The notes under the pieces were generated by a model. That model was not told the DNA's origin. It did no database searches and worked only from the letters and a program-made list of their open reading frames with translations. From contig NZ_JAQWXX010000058.1 of assembly GCF_029254265.1 (NCBI RefSeq), positions 1 through 43,923 of the forward strand: 43,923 nt of DNA. Reading direction: 5' to 3'. This DNA is from Algoriphagus sp. Lineage in GTDB: Bacteria; Bacteroidota; Bacteroidia; Cytophagales; Cyclobacteriaceae. The position numbers and the translations under genes are program-made. Below, piece after piece: positions 8,264 through 15,613 of the stretch; the first letter of the stretch is position 1, and each line of letters begins with the position of its first letter.

Positions 8264-8637
8264 GCGATCAAAAAAGAATTCTTGTTGGAGAGGACAGTTC
8301 CATTATCATTAATTTGACCCGGAGTGTCTTGGCTTTCGAAAATTATGAAATGAAGGCAGCCAGAAATGGAAAACAAGTCTTAGAATTGTTGGAAAAAGAG
8401 GATTTTGACTTGATTTTAATGGATTTGAATATGCCTGTCCTCGATGGAATAGAATGTACAAAAGCAATTCGGGCACTTTCGGATCCTGTTAAGTCAAAGT
8501 TGCCGATCATTGCTATTTCAGGAAATATGAACAATTACACAATAGTTGAATTTCGGAAAATCGGATTTAATGAATTCATCCAGAAGCCTCTTGATTTTGA
8601 TATGGTCCTGGCCACTGTAAAAAAATATCTGAGCTAA
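8260..8637 (+). CDS. stand-alone receiver-domain response regulator
   Basis: The product is a single CheY-like receiver of 125 residues with acidic Glu11/Asp12, phosphoacceptor Asp55 in LILMDLNMPVLDG, Ser87 and Lys109 in FIQKPL. It carries no output domain. Its start overlaps the stop of the REC-HPt gene by four bases, so it is the obvious acceptor or competitor for phosphate from that HPt domain. It would act by protein contact; the target is unknown. Confidence 0.94.
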   Translation: MSDQKRILVGEDSSIIINLTRSVLAFENYEMKAARNGKQVLELLEKEDFDLILMDLNMPVLDGIECTKAIRALSDPVKSKLPIIAISGNMNNYTIVEFRKIGFNEFIQKPLDFDMVLATVKKYLS

Positions 8638-8640
8638 AGT

Positions 8641-8919
8641 ATGGCCATCAAGTACACAAAACATTTCTTGGACAAATTAGAGAATCTCTTTGCTGCCTCA
8701 GAATACATGCTGAGATATGAAAAGGGGAACTTCAAATCCGGTTATTGTGTCTTGAACGAGAACAAAATTGTGATCGTGAACAAATATTTCCCCCTAGAAG
8801 GTAAAATAAACGCCTTAATCGACATTCTGACTGAATTGAATTTCAATCCCCAGGATTTTTCTGATAAAGCCAATCAAGACTTTTTGACCGAACTGAGACA
8901 AACCCAACTTAAGTTTTGA
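8641..8919 (+). CDS. small protein of unknown function in the REC/MBL/RqcH operon
   Basis: The product has 92 residues, is soluble, and lacks a signal peptide or membrane segment. An amphipathic N-terminal helix (HFLDKLENLFAASEYML) precedes a beta-rich centre (GYCVLNENKIVIVNKYFPL) and a C-terminal helix. I cannot assign a named family. It starts three bases after the preceding receiver gene. Its stop overlaps the TTG start of the next gene (TTGA), so it is embedded in a translationally coupled operon, which makes it very likely real. Confidence 0.75.
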   Translation: MAIKYTKHFLDKLENLFAASEYMLRYEKGNFKSGYCVLNENKIVIVNKYFPLEGKINALIDILTELNFNPQDFSDKANQDFLTELRQTQLKF

Positions 8920-9680
8920 AAATAACACTACTCGGTACCGGAACTTCCCAAGGAGTGCCAGTCATTGGCTGTTCTTGCGATGTTTGTAAATCATTGGATT
9001 TTCGCGATAAGAGATTTAGGTCTTCCATCCATATTGAAGTGAATGGTATGAGTTTGGTGATTGATACGGGTCCGGATTTCCGAATGCAAATGCTCAGAGC
9101 AGACATTCAAAAACTGGACGCAGTACTTTTGACACATGAGCATAAAGACCATACCGCAGGTTTGGATGACATTCGTCCATTTAATTTCAAACAAAAAAAA
9201 GACATGCCTGTTTTTGGCAGGCACCAAGTACTAGAACAGATTAAGCGCGAATTTGCCTATATTTTTTCAGGTAATAGATACCCAGGCGTTCCTCAAGTGG
9301 AAGCAGTCGAAATCGACACAAACCCTTTTGTGGTATCCAAAATCCCAATTATTCCGATTCCAGTGATGCATTACAAGCTACCTGTTTTAGGATTTAGAAT
9401 TAAAGACTTCACTTACATCACTGATGCCAACTTCATCCCGGATGAATCACTAAAACTTATCGAAGGAACAGATGTTTTGGTGCTGAACGCGCTTCAAAAA
9501 GAGTCTCATATTTCCCATTTCACCCTTGACGAAGCTATTTCAATGGCTCAAAAGATAGGAGCTCGACAGACATATTTTACGCATATATCGCATCGAATGG
9601 GACTTCATGCCGAAGTAGATCAAGATCTACCATCCGGGATTTCTTTGGGATATGACGGGCTGGAGATATCTTTACCTTAA
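8916..9680 (+). CDS. PhnP-like metallo-beta-lactamase-fold phosphodiesterase
   Basis: The product has 254 residues. The start is MKITLLGTGTSQGVPVIGC, exactly the family start, encoded by TTG overlapping the previous stop as TTGA. The Zn/Mn motif THEHKDH (73-79: His74, His76, Asp78, His79) and DTGPDFRMQ are present, with further metal-ligand candidates His152 and His222. Cys19, Cys21 and Cys24 match the structural zinc site of PhnP, the phosphoribosyl 1,2-cyclic phosphate phosphodiesterase. No phn genes are nearby, so the substrate is probably another cyclic phosphate. It is followed by the RqcH-like gene with a one-base overlap. Confidence 0.9.
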   Translation: MKITLLGTGTSQGVPVIGCSCDVCKSLDFRDKRFRSSIHIEVNGMSLVIDTGPDFRMQMLRADIQKLDAVLLTHEHKDHTAGLDDIRPFNFKQKKDMPVFGRHQVLEQIKREFAYIFSGNRYPGVPQVEAVEIDTNPFVVSKIPIIPIPVMHYKLPVLGFRIKDFTYITDANFIPDESLKLIEGTDVLVLNALQKESHISHFTLDEAISMAQKIGARQTYFTHISHRMGLHAEVDQDLPSGISLGYDGLEISLP

Positions 9681-11263
9681 TGCATCTTAATTACCATTTC
9701 CTAAAATTCCTTTGTCCTGAATTAGATCGTCTTTTTCGTGGAAAAGAAGTCACTGCCTGTTTTTCCCAAAACAAGAATGAGCTTATCCTTGAGGCAAAAG
9801 ATGAAAAAGGAACGCAATACCTAAAAGCTCATCTCAACCCTCCCCAAATTTATTTGGCTTTTCCAGATGACTTTAAACGAGCCAAAAGGAACAGCATGAA
9901 CTTCTTTAAGGAGCTTATTGGAGAGAAAATCACAGGTTGTGAACTCCTTTCTTTTGAGCGGGCTTTTTATTTCTCACTGGACTCCGGAAAAAAATTACTA
10001 TTTAAACTTCATGGTAACCGGAGCAATGTGCTACTGTATCTATCAGATGCTAATGTCCCTGAAAAAACATTTCGAAATGAATTAGTAGAGGACAAATCTT
10101 TGGATTGGAATGAACTTGAGAAAGATCTCGACTTAAGTTTCGATCAATTTGAAAAACTGGAAAGCAATGCCTCCAAATTCCTCCCTACCTTAGGAACTTT
10201 TCCAAGACGATGGCTAAAAAATCAAGGCTATCTGGAATCCAATCTTTTACAGAGATGGGAAATGATGGAAGAGTTGATGGATATGCTGGAGACACCGCTT
10301 TTTTCTTTGGTAGAAGAATCTGGAGAAGTTCGCCTAAGTCTTCTTCCGGAGGCAGATTCGATCAGTACATTTTCCAATCCGGTCCAGGCTGTAAATGAGC
10401 TTTACTACCAAGCGCTAGTCAAAGGGAGTTTTGAAAAAGAAAAAAACACCTTACTCAAAAAATATCAAGAACAACTCAAAAGACAGACATCTTACATTGA
10501 AAAATCGAGTCAAAAACTCCTGGAATTAAGAGATTCTGCCCCTCCATCTAACCTTGCCGACGTAGTAATGGCAAATTTGCATCTTTTTGATAATGGAAAA
10601 TCCGAGGTTGAGCTTTTTGATTTTTATAGTGGGAAGCAAGTAAAAGTCACTTTAAAACCCAACCAGAAACCACAAGATTTTGCGGCCTCACTCTATCGAA
10701 AAAGCAAGAACAGAAAGCTGGAATGGAAACAAATTGAAAAAACTATCGAAAATAAAAGGGCTGTTTCTGAGGCTTTGAAATCAAAAATAGATGCACTTTT
10801 CGCAATTGATGATTATCGAGGGCTGAAAGAATTCAAGAAGAAACATGGGGAAGACAAAGCCATACAAAAAGAGACAGAAAGCCTTCCATTCAAAGTTTTT
10901 GAACTGGAAGGATATACGATTTGGGTCGGAAAATCAGCCCAATCTAATGATGATATGCTTCGGGAATATGCTAAAAAAGATGACCTATGGCTTCATGCCA
11001 GAATGGTATCAGGATCACATGTCTTGGTCAAAAATGTCGTAAATCACCCTGCTCCTACTCGTGTTTTGGAAGCCGCTGCACAACTAGCAGCATTCTATTC
11101 TAAAAACAAAACTGAATCACTAGCCCCTGTGATCTACACTCCGGTGAAATTTGTCAGAAAAGTAAAAGGTTCAGCTCCAGGCTCTGTAGTAGTGGAAAAG
11201 GAAAAGGTCATTCTAGTACAACCGGCTGGACCAGAGGTTATATTCGGGAAAGAAATTCAATAA
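9680..11263 (+). CDS. rqcH: RqcH-like NFACT protein (ribosome-associated quality control)
   Basis: The product has 527 residues. It has an NFACT-N domain (about 1-130), a helical middle, a coiled coil (about 245-285, KEKNTLLKKYQEQL) and an NFACT-R/DUF814 domain (about 404-510) with DDLWLHARMVSGSHVLVKN. In Bacillus, RqcH binds obstructed 50S subunits with peptidyl-tRNA and directs C-terminal alanine tailing. The conserved DR dipeptide in NFACT-N appears here as Glu93-Arg94 (SFERAFYF), a conservative change. ATG 9680 shares a base with the previous TAA. The tail overlaps the convergent gene at 11257 by seven bases. Older annotations call such proteins fibronectin-binding. Confidence 0.88.
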   Translation: MHLNYHFLKFLCPELDRLFRGKEVTACFSQNKNELILEAKDEKGTQYLKAHLNPPQIYLAFPDDFKRAKRNSMNFFKELIGEKITGCELLSFERAFYFSLDSGKKLLFKLHGNRSNVLLYLSDANVPEKTFRNELVEDKSLDWNELEKDLDLSFDQFEKLESNASKFLPTLGTFPRRWLKNQGYLESNLLQRWEMMEELMDMLETPLFSLVEESGEVRLSLLPEADSISTFSNPVQAVNELYYQALVKGSFEKEKNTLLKKYQEQLKRQTSYIEKSSQKLLELRDSAPPSNLADVVMANLHLFDNGKSEVELFDFYSGKQVKVTLKPNQKPQDFAASLYRKSKNRKLEWKQIEKTIENKRAVSEALKSKIDALFAIDDYRGLKEFKKKHGEDKAIQKETESLPFKVFELEGYTIWVGKSAQSNDDMLREYAKKDDLWLHARMVSGSHVLVKNVVNHPAPTRVLEAAAQLAAFYSKNKTESLAPVIYTPVKFVRKVKGSAPGSVVVEKEKVILVQPAGPEVIFGKEIQ

Positions 11264-11637
11264 CTATTTGGATAATAATTTGGTGGTGGAGCGGGCGCCC
11301 CGAGGCTAATTTTCTTAAATCCTTTCACCAAAATAAAGGTCCCGGCAATTCCAGTAGCACCACCTACATACAGTAACGTTTTTCCCAGATCTGGTTCTGT
11401 ACCTAGCAATTGCCCACCTATAATTGTTACCGTATAACCAATAGTGGCCACTAAAATTCCGGTTTTCAGCTGTTTTTGAGAATTATGTAAGTTCAGCTTT
11501 ACTTCATAAATCTCATGATCCAGCTCAATAATAGCCCTTTTTAATGAATCAATAGAAGGTAAACTTGATGTTTGACTTTTTGCTATAAAACAAAATCCCA
11601 AGACTAAGCTTAGCGTCAATAAGAATGCTTTCAGCAT
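11257..11637 (-). CDS. small secreted/membrane protein of unknown function
   Basis: The product has 126 residues. It has a signal peptide (hydrophobic 4-18, likely cut after KSQ), a short heptad-like helix (about 30-57, SLKRAIIELDHEIYEVKLNL) and two hydrophobic segments (about 59-78 and 87-104). The tail is proline-rich (GAPAPPPNYYP). No family is recognised. It lies five bases downstream of the LytTR regulator stop, so it may belong to that operon. Its 3' end overlaps the RqcH-like gene by seven bases. Confidence 0.7.
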   Translation of the reverse strand: MLKAFLLTLSLVLGFCFIAKSQTSSLPSIDSLKRAIIELDHEIYEVKLNLHNSQKQLKTGILVATIGYTVTIIGGQLLGTEPDLGKTLLYVGGATGIAGTFILVKGFKKISLGAPAPPPNYYPNSY

Positions 11638-11642
11638 AAAAT

Positions 11643-12401
11643 TTATTGATTAATCCAATTTTTGAATTCATTCACCCGCTCGCGAGCGACCACAATAGCT
11701 TCATCACTTTTAGAATTCATACCTAATACTAAGCGTCCATTATGGTAAGGTCGGATTTCTACAAGTGAATCGAGATTGATAATCATTGATCTTTTGACAC
11801 GATAAAATTTCATCGGATCTAACAAGCTGGATTCCAACTCATTTAGCGAATAATCAATCAACATACGCTGCTGAGATCCATTCTCAATCAAATATGTCAT
11901 CCCGCCCTCAGAATAAAAATAACTTACCTGATCGACTGTTACAAACGAAAAACGATTTCCAGTTTTAGTAAGGAATCTTTTTTTATAAGATTTTTGTGAA
12001 TAATTAATTAAAAAGTTTTTAACAAATTCGGTCGACAAGGCCTTAAGAGGAGTCTGAATGGCTTTTTGACAAGCTTTAACTAATCGATCTTCTTCGATAG
12101 GTTTCAATACATAATCGATACAGTTGTGATCAAATGATTGCAACGCGTATTGATCGTAGGCTGTGATAAAAATAACTGGAGTATTAATTTTTTTTCCCTC
12201 AAAAGCCTGAAAACTTAACCCATCTGCAAGATGAATGTCACAAAAAATCAAATCGACCTGAGGAAATAAATCTAAACTTGCTTGAAATTCTTTTATACTC
12301 TGAGCTGTATCCAAAATCTTCCACTCCGGAAAGTTTTTCGCCAAAATGCTACTTATTCGCTGTTGAGCTAAAGGTTCGTCTTCTACTAAAAGTATGTTCA
12401 T
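11643..12401 (-). CDS. LytTR-family DNA-binding response regulator
   Basis: The product has 252 residues. The receiver (1-115) has Glu7/Asp8, phosphoacceptor Asp55 in LIFCDIHLADG, Thr80 and Lys100 in YVLKPI. The LytTR DNA-binding domain (about 148-250) contains VDQVSYFYSEGGMTYL, FYRVKRSMIINLDSLVEIRPY and LVVARER-like VVARERVNEF. It regulates transcription in answer to the kinase encoded immediately upstream. Its ATG lies inside the kinase gene (53-base overlap), so the two are translationally coupled. Targets are unknown; the small membrane-protein gene just downstream is a candidate. Confidence 0.95.
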   Translation of the reverse strand: MNILLVEDEPLAQQRISSILAKNFPEWKILDTAQSIKEFQASLDLFPQVDLIFCDIHLADGLSFQAFEGKKINTPVIFITAYDQYALQSFDHNCIDYVLKPIEEDRLVKACQKAIQTPLKALSTEFVKNFLINYSQKSYKKRFLTKTGNRFSFVTVDQVSYFYSEGGMTYLIENGSQQRMLIDYSLNELESSLLDPMKFYRVKRSMIINLDSLVEIRPYHNGRLVLGMNSKSDEAIVVARERVNEFKNWINQ

Positions 12402-13404
12402 CGGTTTCTATTAATGGTAATATGACCTTGAATGAGTCTATTCCATCTTCAACATGGATAGACAAATTAAGAAACCTATATCTCTCGGATATGTTTTGAA
12501 GTCCTATACCTGTTGACTCCTCGGAAACATTTTTTGGCTGCTTCAGATTGAAAACTTCTATTTGATTACAATCACTTTTTATTTGGATCTGAAGTGGCTC
12601 TTTGAGTGTGAAATAATTATGCTTTACAGCGTTTTCGACTAATAATTGTAAAACGGCTGGAGGAATTAACTTGTCTTTACAGTTTGAATCCAGCTCCATT
12701 TTGAAGGACAATGAATCCTTGAACCGAATGGAAAGTAATTCAATATAATTTTTCAAAAAATCCAATTCTTCAGCTATTGTCACCAATTCCTGATTCTGAT
12801 TATTCAAAATATACCTATAAATAATGCTCAATCGCTGCAAATAAGCATCAGCCTGTTTGACATCTTCATGGATCAAAACAGAAAGAGCACTGAGATTATT
12901 GAAAAAGAAGTGGGGATTTAATTGGGTGTTGATTGATTCCAGCTTTGCCTGAGTTGTGAGCGTTTTGAGCTTTTCCGCCTCAAGTGCTTTTTCGTTGAAT
13001 TTATTATTGAAGAAAAAAATCGCATTCACACAATTCAAAAAAAGATTGATTCGAAAAGTGAACCCAAGCGTGAGTAAGAAATTTTGAAATGAAAAAGCAA
13101 ATGCTCCTCCAAATATTATCCCTGTAATTTCTACAGAGATTAAAGCAATTAATGTTACCAGAATTAGACTTGTAGAAAACTGAAGAATTAAAGGATGAAT
13201 AACTTTAACTCTGGGAAGGATGAATTTCTCGATACCGAGATTAACATACCAGACCGAATAAGCAAGAAAAATCACTACATAAAAAAGATCTCGAGAGGGA
13301 AGCTCTGCCTGAAAAAGACGGTCTCCTTCCAAGGTCACAATATTCCAGAAGGAATAAAGCCCTAATAATCCTGCAAAAATAAAATTAAATCGATGCTTAA
13401 ACAT
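12349..13404 (-). CDS. LytS/YehU-type sensor histidine kinase
   Basis: The product has 351 residues. About four membrane segments occupy residues 5-130, followed by a linker and a His_kinase (PF06580) domain with phospho-His165 in QLNPHFFFNNLSAL. The ATPase N-box is LVENAVKHN and the G-box is STGIGLQNISERY. It lacks a periplasmic sensor domain, so it probably senses within or near the membrane. It phosphorylates the LytTR regulator encoded next. The reading frame extends about 20 residues beyond the usual end of the fold and overlaps the regulator start by 53 bases. Confidence 0.94.
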   Translation of the reverse strand: MFKHRFNFIFAGLLGLYSFWNIVTLEGDRLFQAELPSRDLFYVVIFLAYSVWYVNLGIEKFILPRVKVIHPLILQFSTSLILVTLIALISVEITGIIFGGAFAFSFQNFLLTLGFTFRINLFLNCVNAIFFFNNKFNEKALEAEKLKTLTTQAKLESINTQLNPHFFFNNLSALSVLIHEDVKQADAYLQRLSIIYRYILNNQNQELVTIAEELDFLKNYIELLSIRFKDSLSFKMELDSNCKDKLIPPAVLQLLVENAVKHNYFTLKEPLQIQIKSDCNQIEVFNLKQPKNVSEESTGIGLQNISERYRFLNLSIHVEDGIDSFKVILPLIETDEHTFSRRRTFSSTANK

Positions 13405-13503
13405 ATACTGCTCGCTCCTCTAACTTTCTAGGATTTTCTTGTTTAGAATTCGATTAGTGAGTTATTTATTTGAAAGCTAAGACTCAGCTTTTAAAGTGGA
13501 AAT

Positions 13504-13530
13504 AAAAGGGACAGAAATTCTGTCCCTTTT
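13504..13530. terminator. intrinsic terminator downstream of the FAS1 lipoprotein gene
   Basis: A perfect 12-bp inverted repeat, AAAAGGGACAGA (13504-13515) with TCTGTCCCTTTT (13519-13530), has a three-base loop. The A/T ends supply T runs on both strands. It lies 32 bases past the FAS1 stop codon and upstream of the kinase gene. Confidence 0.8.
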
Positions 13531-13561
13531 GATTTGGAAGTTAAATAACTCGTTGGTTTGA

Positions 13562-15331
13562 TTATAAAGTTGGAAGTAAAACCCCGTCGATGACATGGAC
13601 AACTCCATTTTTAATGGCTACATCTGCCGCTACCACTGAATATACATTTCCTGCCTTGTCAGTAACTTTTACTGCATTTCCTGTTCTGTTTACCAATAGC
13701 ATTTCGCCTGCAAGAGTCGGCACCATTTGGTCACCTTCTGCAAGGTCAAAAGAGAAAGCTGTAGCTGGTACCACATGGAAACCAAGCACTTTAGTCACCG
13801 CGTCTACACCTAAGGCATCGATTAATGCTTGCAAAGAGTTTAGATTTAAGCTTGAAAGAAGGTTTAAGAAAGCCTGATTTGTAGGGGCAAAAACTGTAAT
13901 AGCATCTGCATCAAGCAAAGTTCCACCAAGTCCTGCTGCAGTCACTGCATCAAGTAATACCGTAAGATTCGCAGCAGTAGCTGCTTCTACCACATTAGGC
14001 AGACTATACTCAGGTAGAAGTACTCCATCGATGACATGCACTACACCATTCTCAATTGCTACGTCAGCAGCAACGACATTGGCAGTGTTTCCAAGAGCAT
14101 CTGTAACTGTTACTCCAGAAGAAGATTTGGTCACTGTGAGATCTTGGCCTGCAAGAGTTGTAAAGGTATTGGTAGCTGCTAAGTCCGTTGAGAAAGCTAC
14201 TGCCGGTACTACATGGAATCCTAAAATAGTTTGTAAATTTTCGATTCCTCCGATTTTAGCAACCAACTGGTTTAAGTTAGTTACACCGAAGGCAGACAAA
14301 GCTGCATTAAATGCATCATTAGTAGGAGCAAACACAGTAATTGCATCTGCATTTAGAAGAGCTCCTCCAAGATCTGCCGCAGTCACAGCAGCTAGTAAAG
14401 TGGTTAATCCTGCTGCATTTGCAGCTTCAACTACTGTTGGCAACATCAAATCAGGAAGCATAACTCCATTGATCACGTGTACAACACCGTTTGAAATCTC
14501 CACATCAGCAGCAACTACTTGAGCGGTTCTTCCCAAAGCATCGGTCACAGTAACAGTCGATCCTGATTTAGTGACTGTAATATTTTGCCCTGAAAGTGTT
14601 GTAAATGAATTAGTTGCCGCTAAATCACCTGAGAAAGCGACAGCAGGCACTACGTGAAAACCTAGAACTTTTTCCAAATTGGTAGCTCCACCAATTTTAA
14701 TCACCAATTCATTTAGATCGGCTGCATTAAATACTTCCAATGCAGCAGCAAAAGCTTCATTTGTAGGAGCAAAAACAGTAATTGCTCCAGCAGAAAGAAG
14801 TGCGTCAGGCAAACCTGGAACTGCAGTAACAGCCGCAAGTAAAGTTGTTAATCCTGCATCAGTAGCAGCTTCAACCAAATTTGGCTTTGGTAATTCGATG
14901 CTTGGAATCAATACTCTATCAATAATATGGACTACACCATTTTCAATTTCAATATCACCTTGGATAACTCTTGCCGTATTTCCAGCAGCATCGATGACAG
15001 TAATAGACCCACCATTGTTATTTACAGTAATTTGCTGATTTGCAAGAGTAGTAAACGTATTTGTCTCTCTAAGTTGATCAGAAAAAGCTGCAGCAGGCAC
15101 TACGTGAAAACCTAGAACAGTTTGTAGGTTCATTGCACCACCCAACTTAACTACTAAATCGTTTAAATCTGTAGCACCAAATTGGACAAGTGCATTCGCA
15201 AATGCTTCATTAGTAGGAGCAAAAACAGTGATCGCATTTTGATCCTGAAGAGCTGCTTCTAATCCTGGGATAGCTCGGATAGAAGTCACAAGAGTTGTTA
15301 AACCTGCATCTTGAGATGCTTCAATGAGTGT
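13562..15331 (-). repeat. four tandem ~440-bp coding repeats (FAS1 units)
   Basis: The four FAS1 domains are recognisable at the DNA level. Near-identical stretches recur, such as the reverse complements of GCAGGCACTACGTGAAAACC near 14642 and 15092, and of the GTAGGAGCAAAAACAGT region near 14764 and 15212. This makes the gene a candidate for expansion or contraction by recombination and for short-read misassembly. Confidence 0.7.
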
Positions 15332-15427
15332 GGGATAAGGGATTGGCCCCTGGTAATCATCACTCACACAGGATAACACTGTTGCAAACAGTGCTCCTAA
15401 AAAGAGGAATTTGAATAGTTTAGTCAT
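13562..15427 (-). CDS. four-domain fasciclin (FAS1) lipoprotein
   Basis: The product has 621 residues. The signal ends in the lipobox VLSC with Cys20, so it should be lipid-anchored and probably surface-exposed. Four FAS1 domains follow at about 33-175, 183-325, 331-472 and 478-620. Each carries the family motifs ITVFAPTN(E/D/Q)AF, LGFHVVPA and NGVVHVIDGVLLP. FAS1 domains mediate adhesion in cell surfaces and matrices. The role here is inferred as cell-cell or cell-surface adhesion. Domains 2 and 3 are most alike, suggesting internal duplication. The gene is flanked by terminators on both sides and so is probably monocistronic. Confidence 0.95.
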   Translation of the reverse strand: MTKLFKFLFLGALFATVLSCVSDDYQGPIPYPTLIEASQDAGLTTLVTSIRAIPGLEAALQDQNAITVFAPTNEAFANALVQFGATDLNDLVVKLGGAMNLQTVLGFHVVPAAAFSDQLRETNTFTTLANQQITVNNNGGSITVIDAAGNTARVIQGDIEIENGVVHIIDRVLIPSIELPKPNLVEAATDAGLTTLLAAVTAVPGLPDALLSAGAITVFAPTNEAFAAALEVFNAADLNELVIKIGGATNLEKVLGFHVVPAVAFSGDLAATNSFTTLSGQNITVTKSGSTVTVTDALGRTAQVVAADVEISNGVVHVINGVMLPDLMLPTVVEAANAAGLTTLLAAVTAADLGGALLNADAITVFAPTNDAFNAALSAFGVTNLNQLVAKIGGIENLQTILGFHVVPAVAFSTDLAATNTFTTLAGQDLTVTKSSSGVTVTDALGNTANVVAADVAIENGVVHVIDGVLLPEYSLPNVVEAATAANLTVLLDAVTAAGLGGTLLDADAITVFAPTNQAFLNLLSSLNLNSLQALIDALGVDAVTKVLGFHVVPATAFSFDLAEGDQMVPTLAGEMLLVNRTGNAVKVTDKAGNVYSVVAADVAIKNGVVHVIDGVLLPTL

Positions 15428-15551
15428 AGTTTGATTTGGTTATTTATGACTCTTTAACTCGCCTAACTCAAATAGGATTTGCAATTCATGATGAACTGTC
15501 AGATTTGCAAGTTGAACTGTGGAATGGTGTTAGTGAATTGTCTTGAAATAA

Positions 15552-15579
15552 AAAAGAGATTCATTTCTGAATCTCTTTT
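15552..15579. terminator. intrinsic terminator downstream of pyk
   Basis: A perfect 12-bp stem, AAAAGAGATTCA (15552-15563) with TGAATCTCTTTT (15568-15579), closes on a four-base loop. It sits 27 bases beyond the pyk stop, with an A run that becomes a T run on the minus strand. Confidence 0.8.
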
Positions 15580-15593
15580 AATCTATTTTTTTC

Positions 15594-15613
15594 TTCTATT
15601 CTATTCTATTCTA
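15594..15613. repeat. pentanucleotide microsatellite (TTCTA)4 across the pyk stop codon
   Basis: Four perfect TTCTA units run from 15594 to 15613 and include the pyk stop (complement of 15606-15608). Because GAA TAG falls in the gene-proximal unit, changes in copy number would not alter the protein, but they would change the distance to the terminator. Confidence 0.8.

Noticed and set aside
14031..14522. A 163-codon plus-strand ORF rich in Ala, Thr and Val
   Set aside because: It is the antisense shadow of the repetitive FAS1 domains; similar shadows recur at 13590 and 14679, as expected from repeated DNA.
13562..15331. Regular repeats considered as a CRISPR-like or satellite array
   Set aside because: They are about 440-bp coding units of one open frame, each a FAS1 domain.
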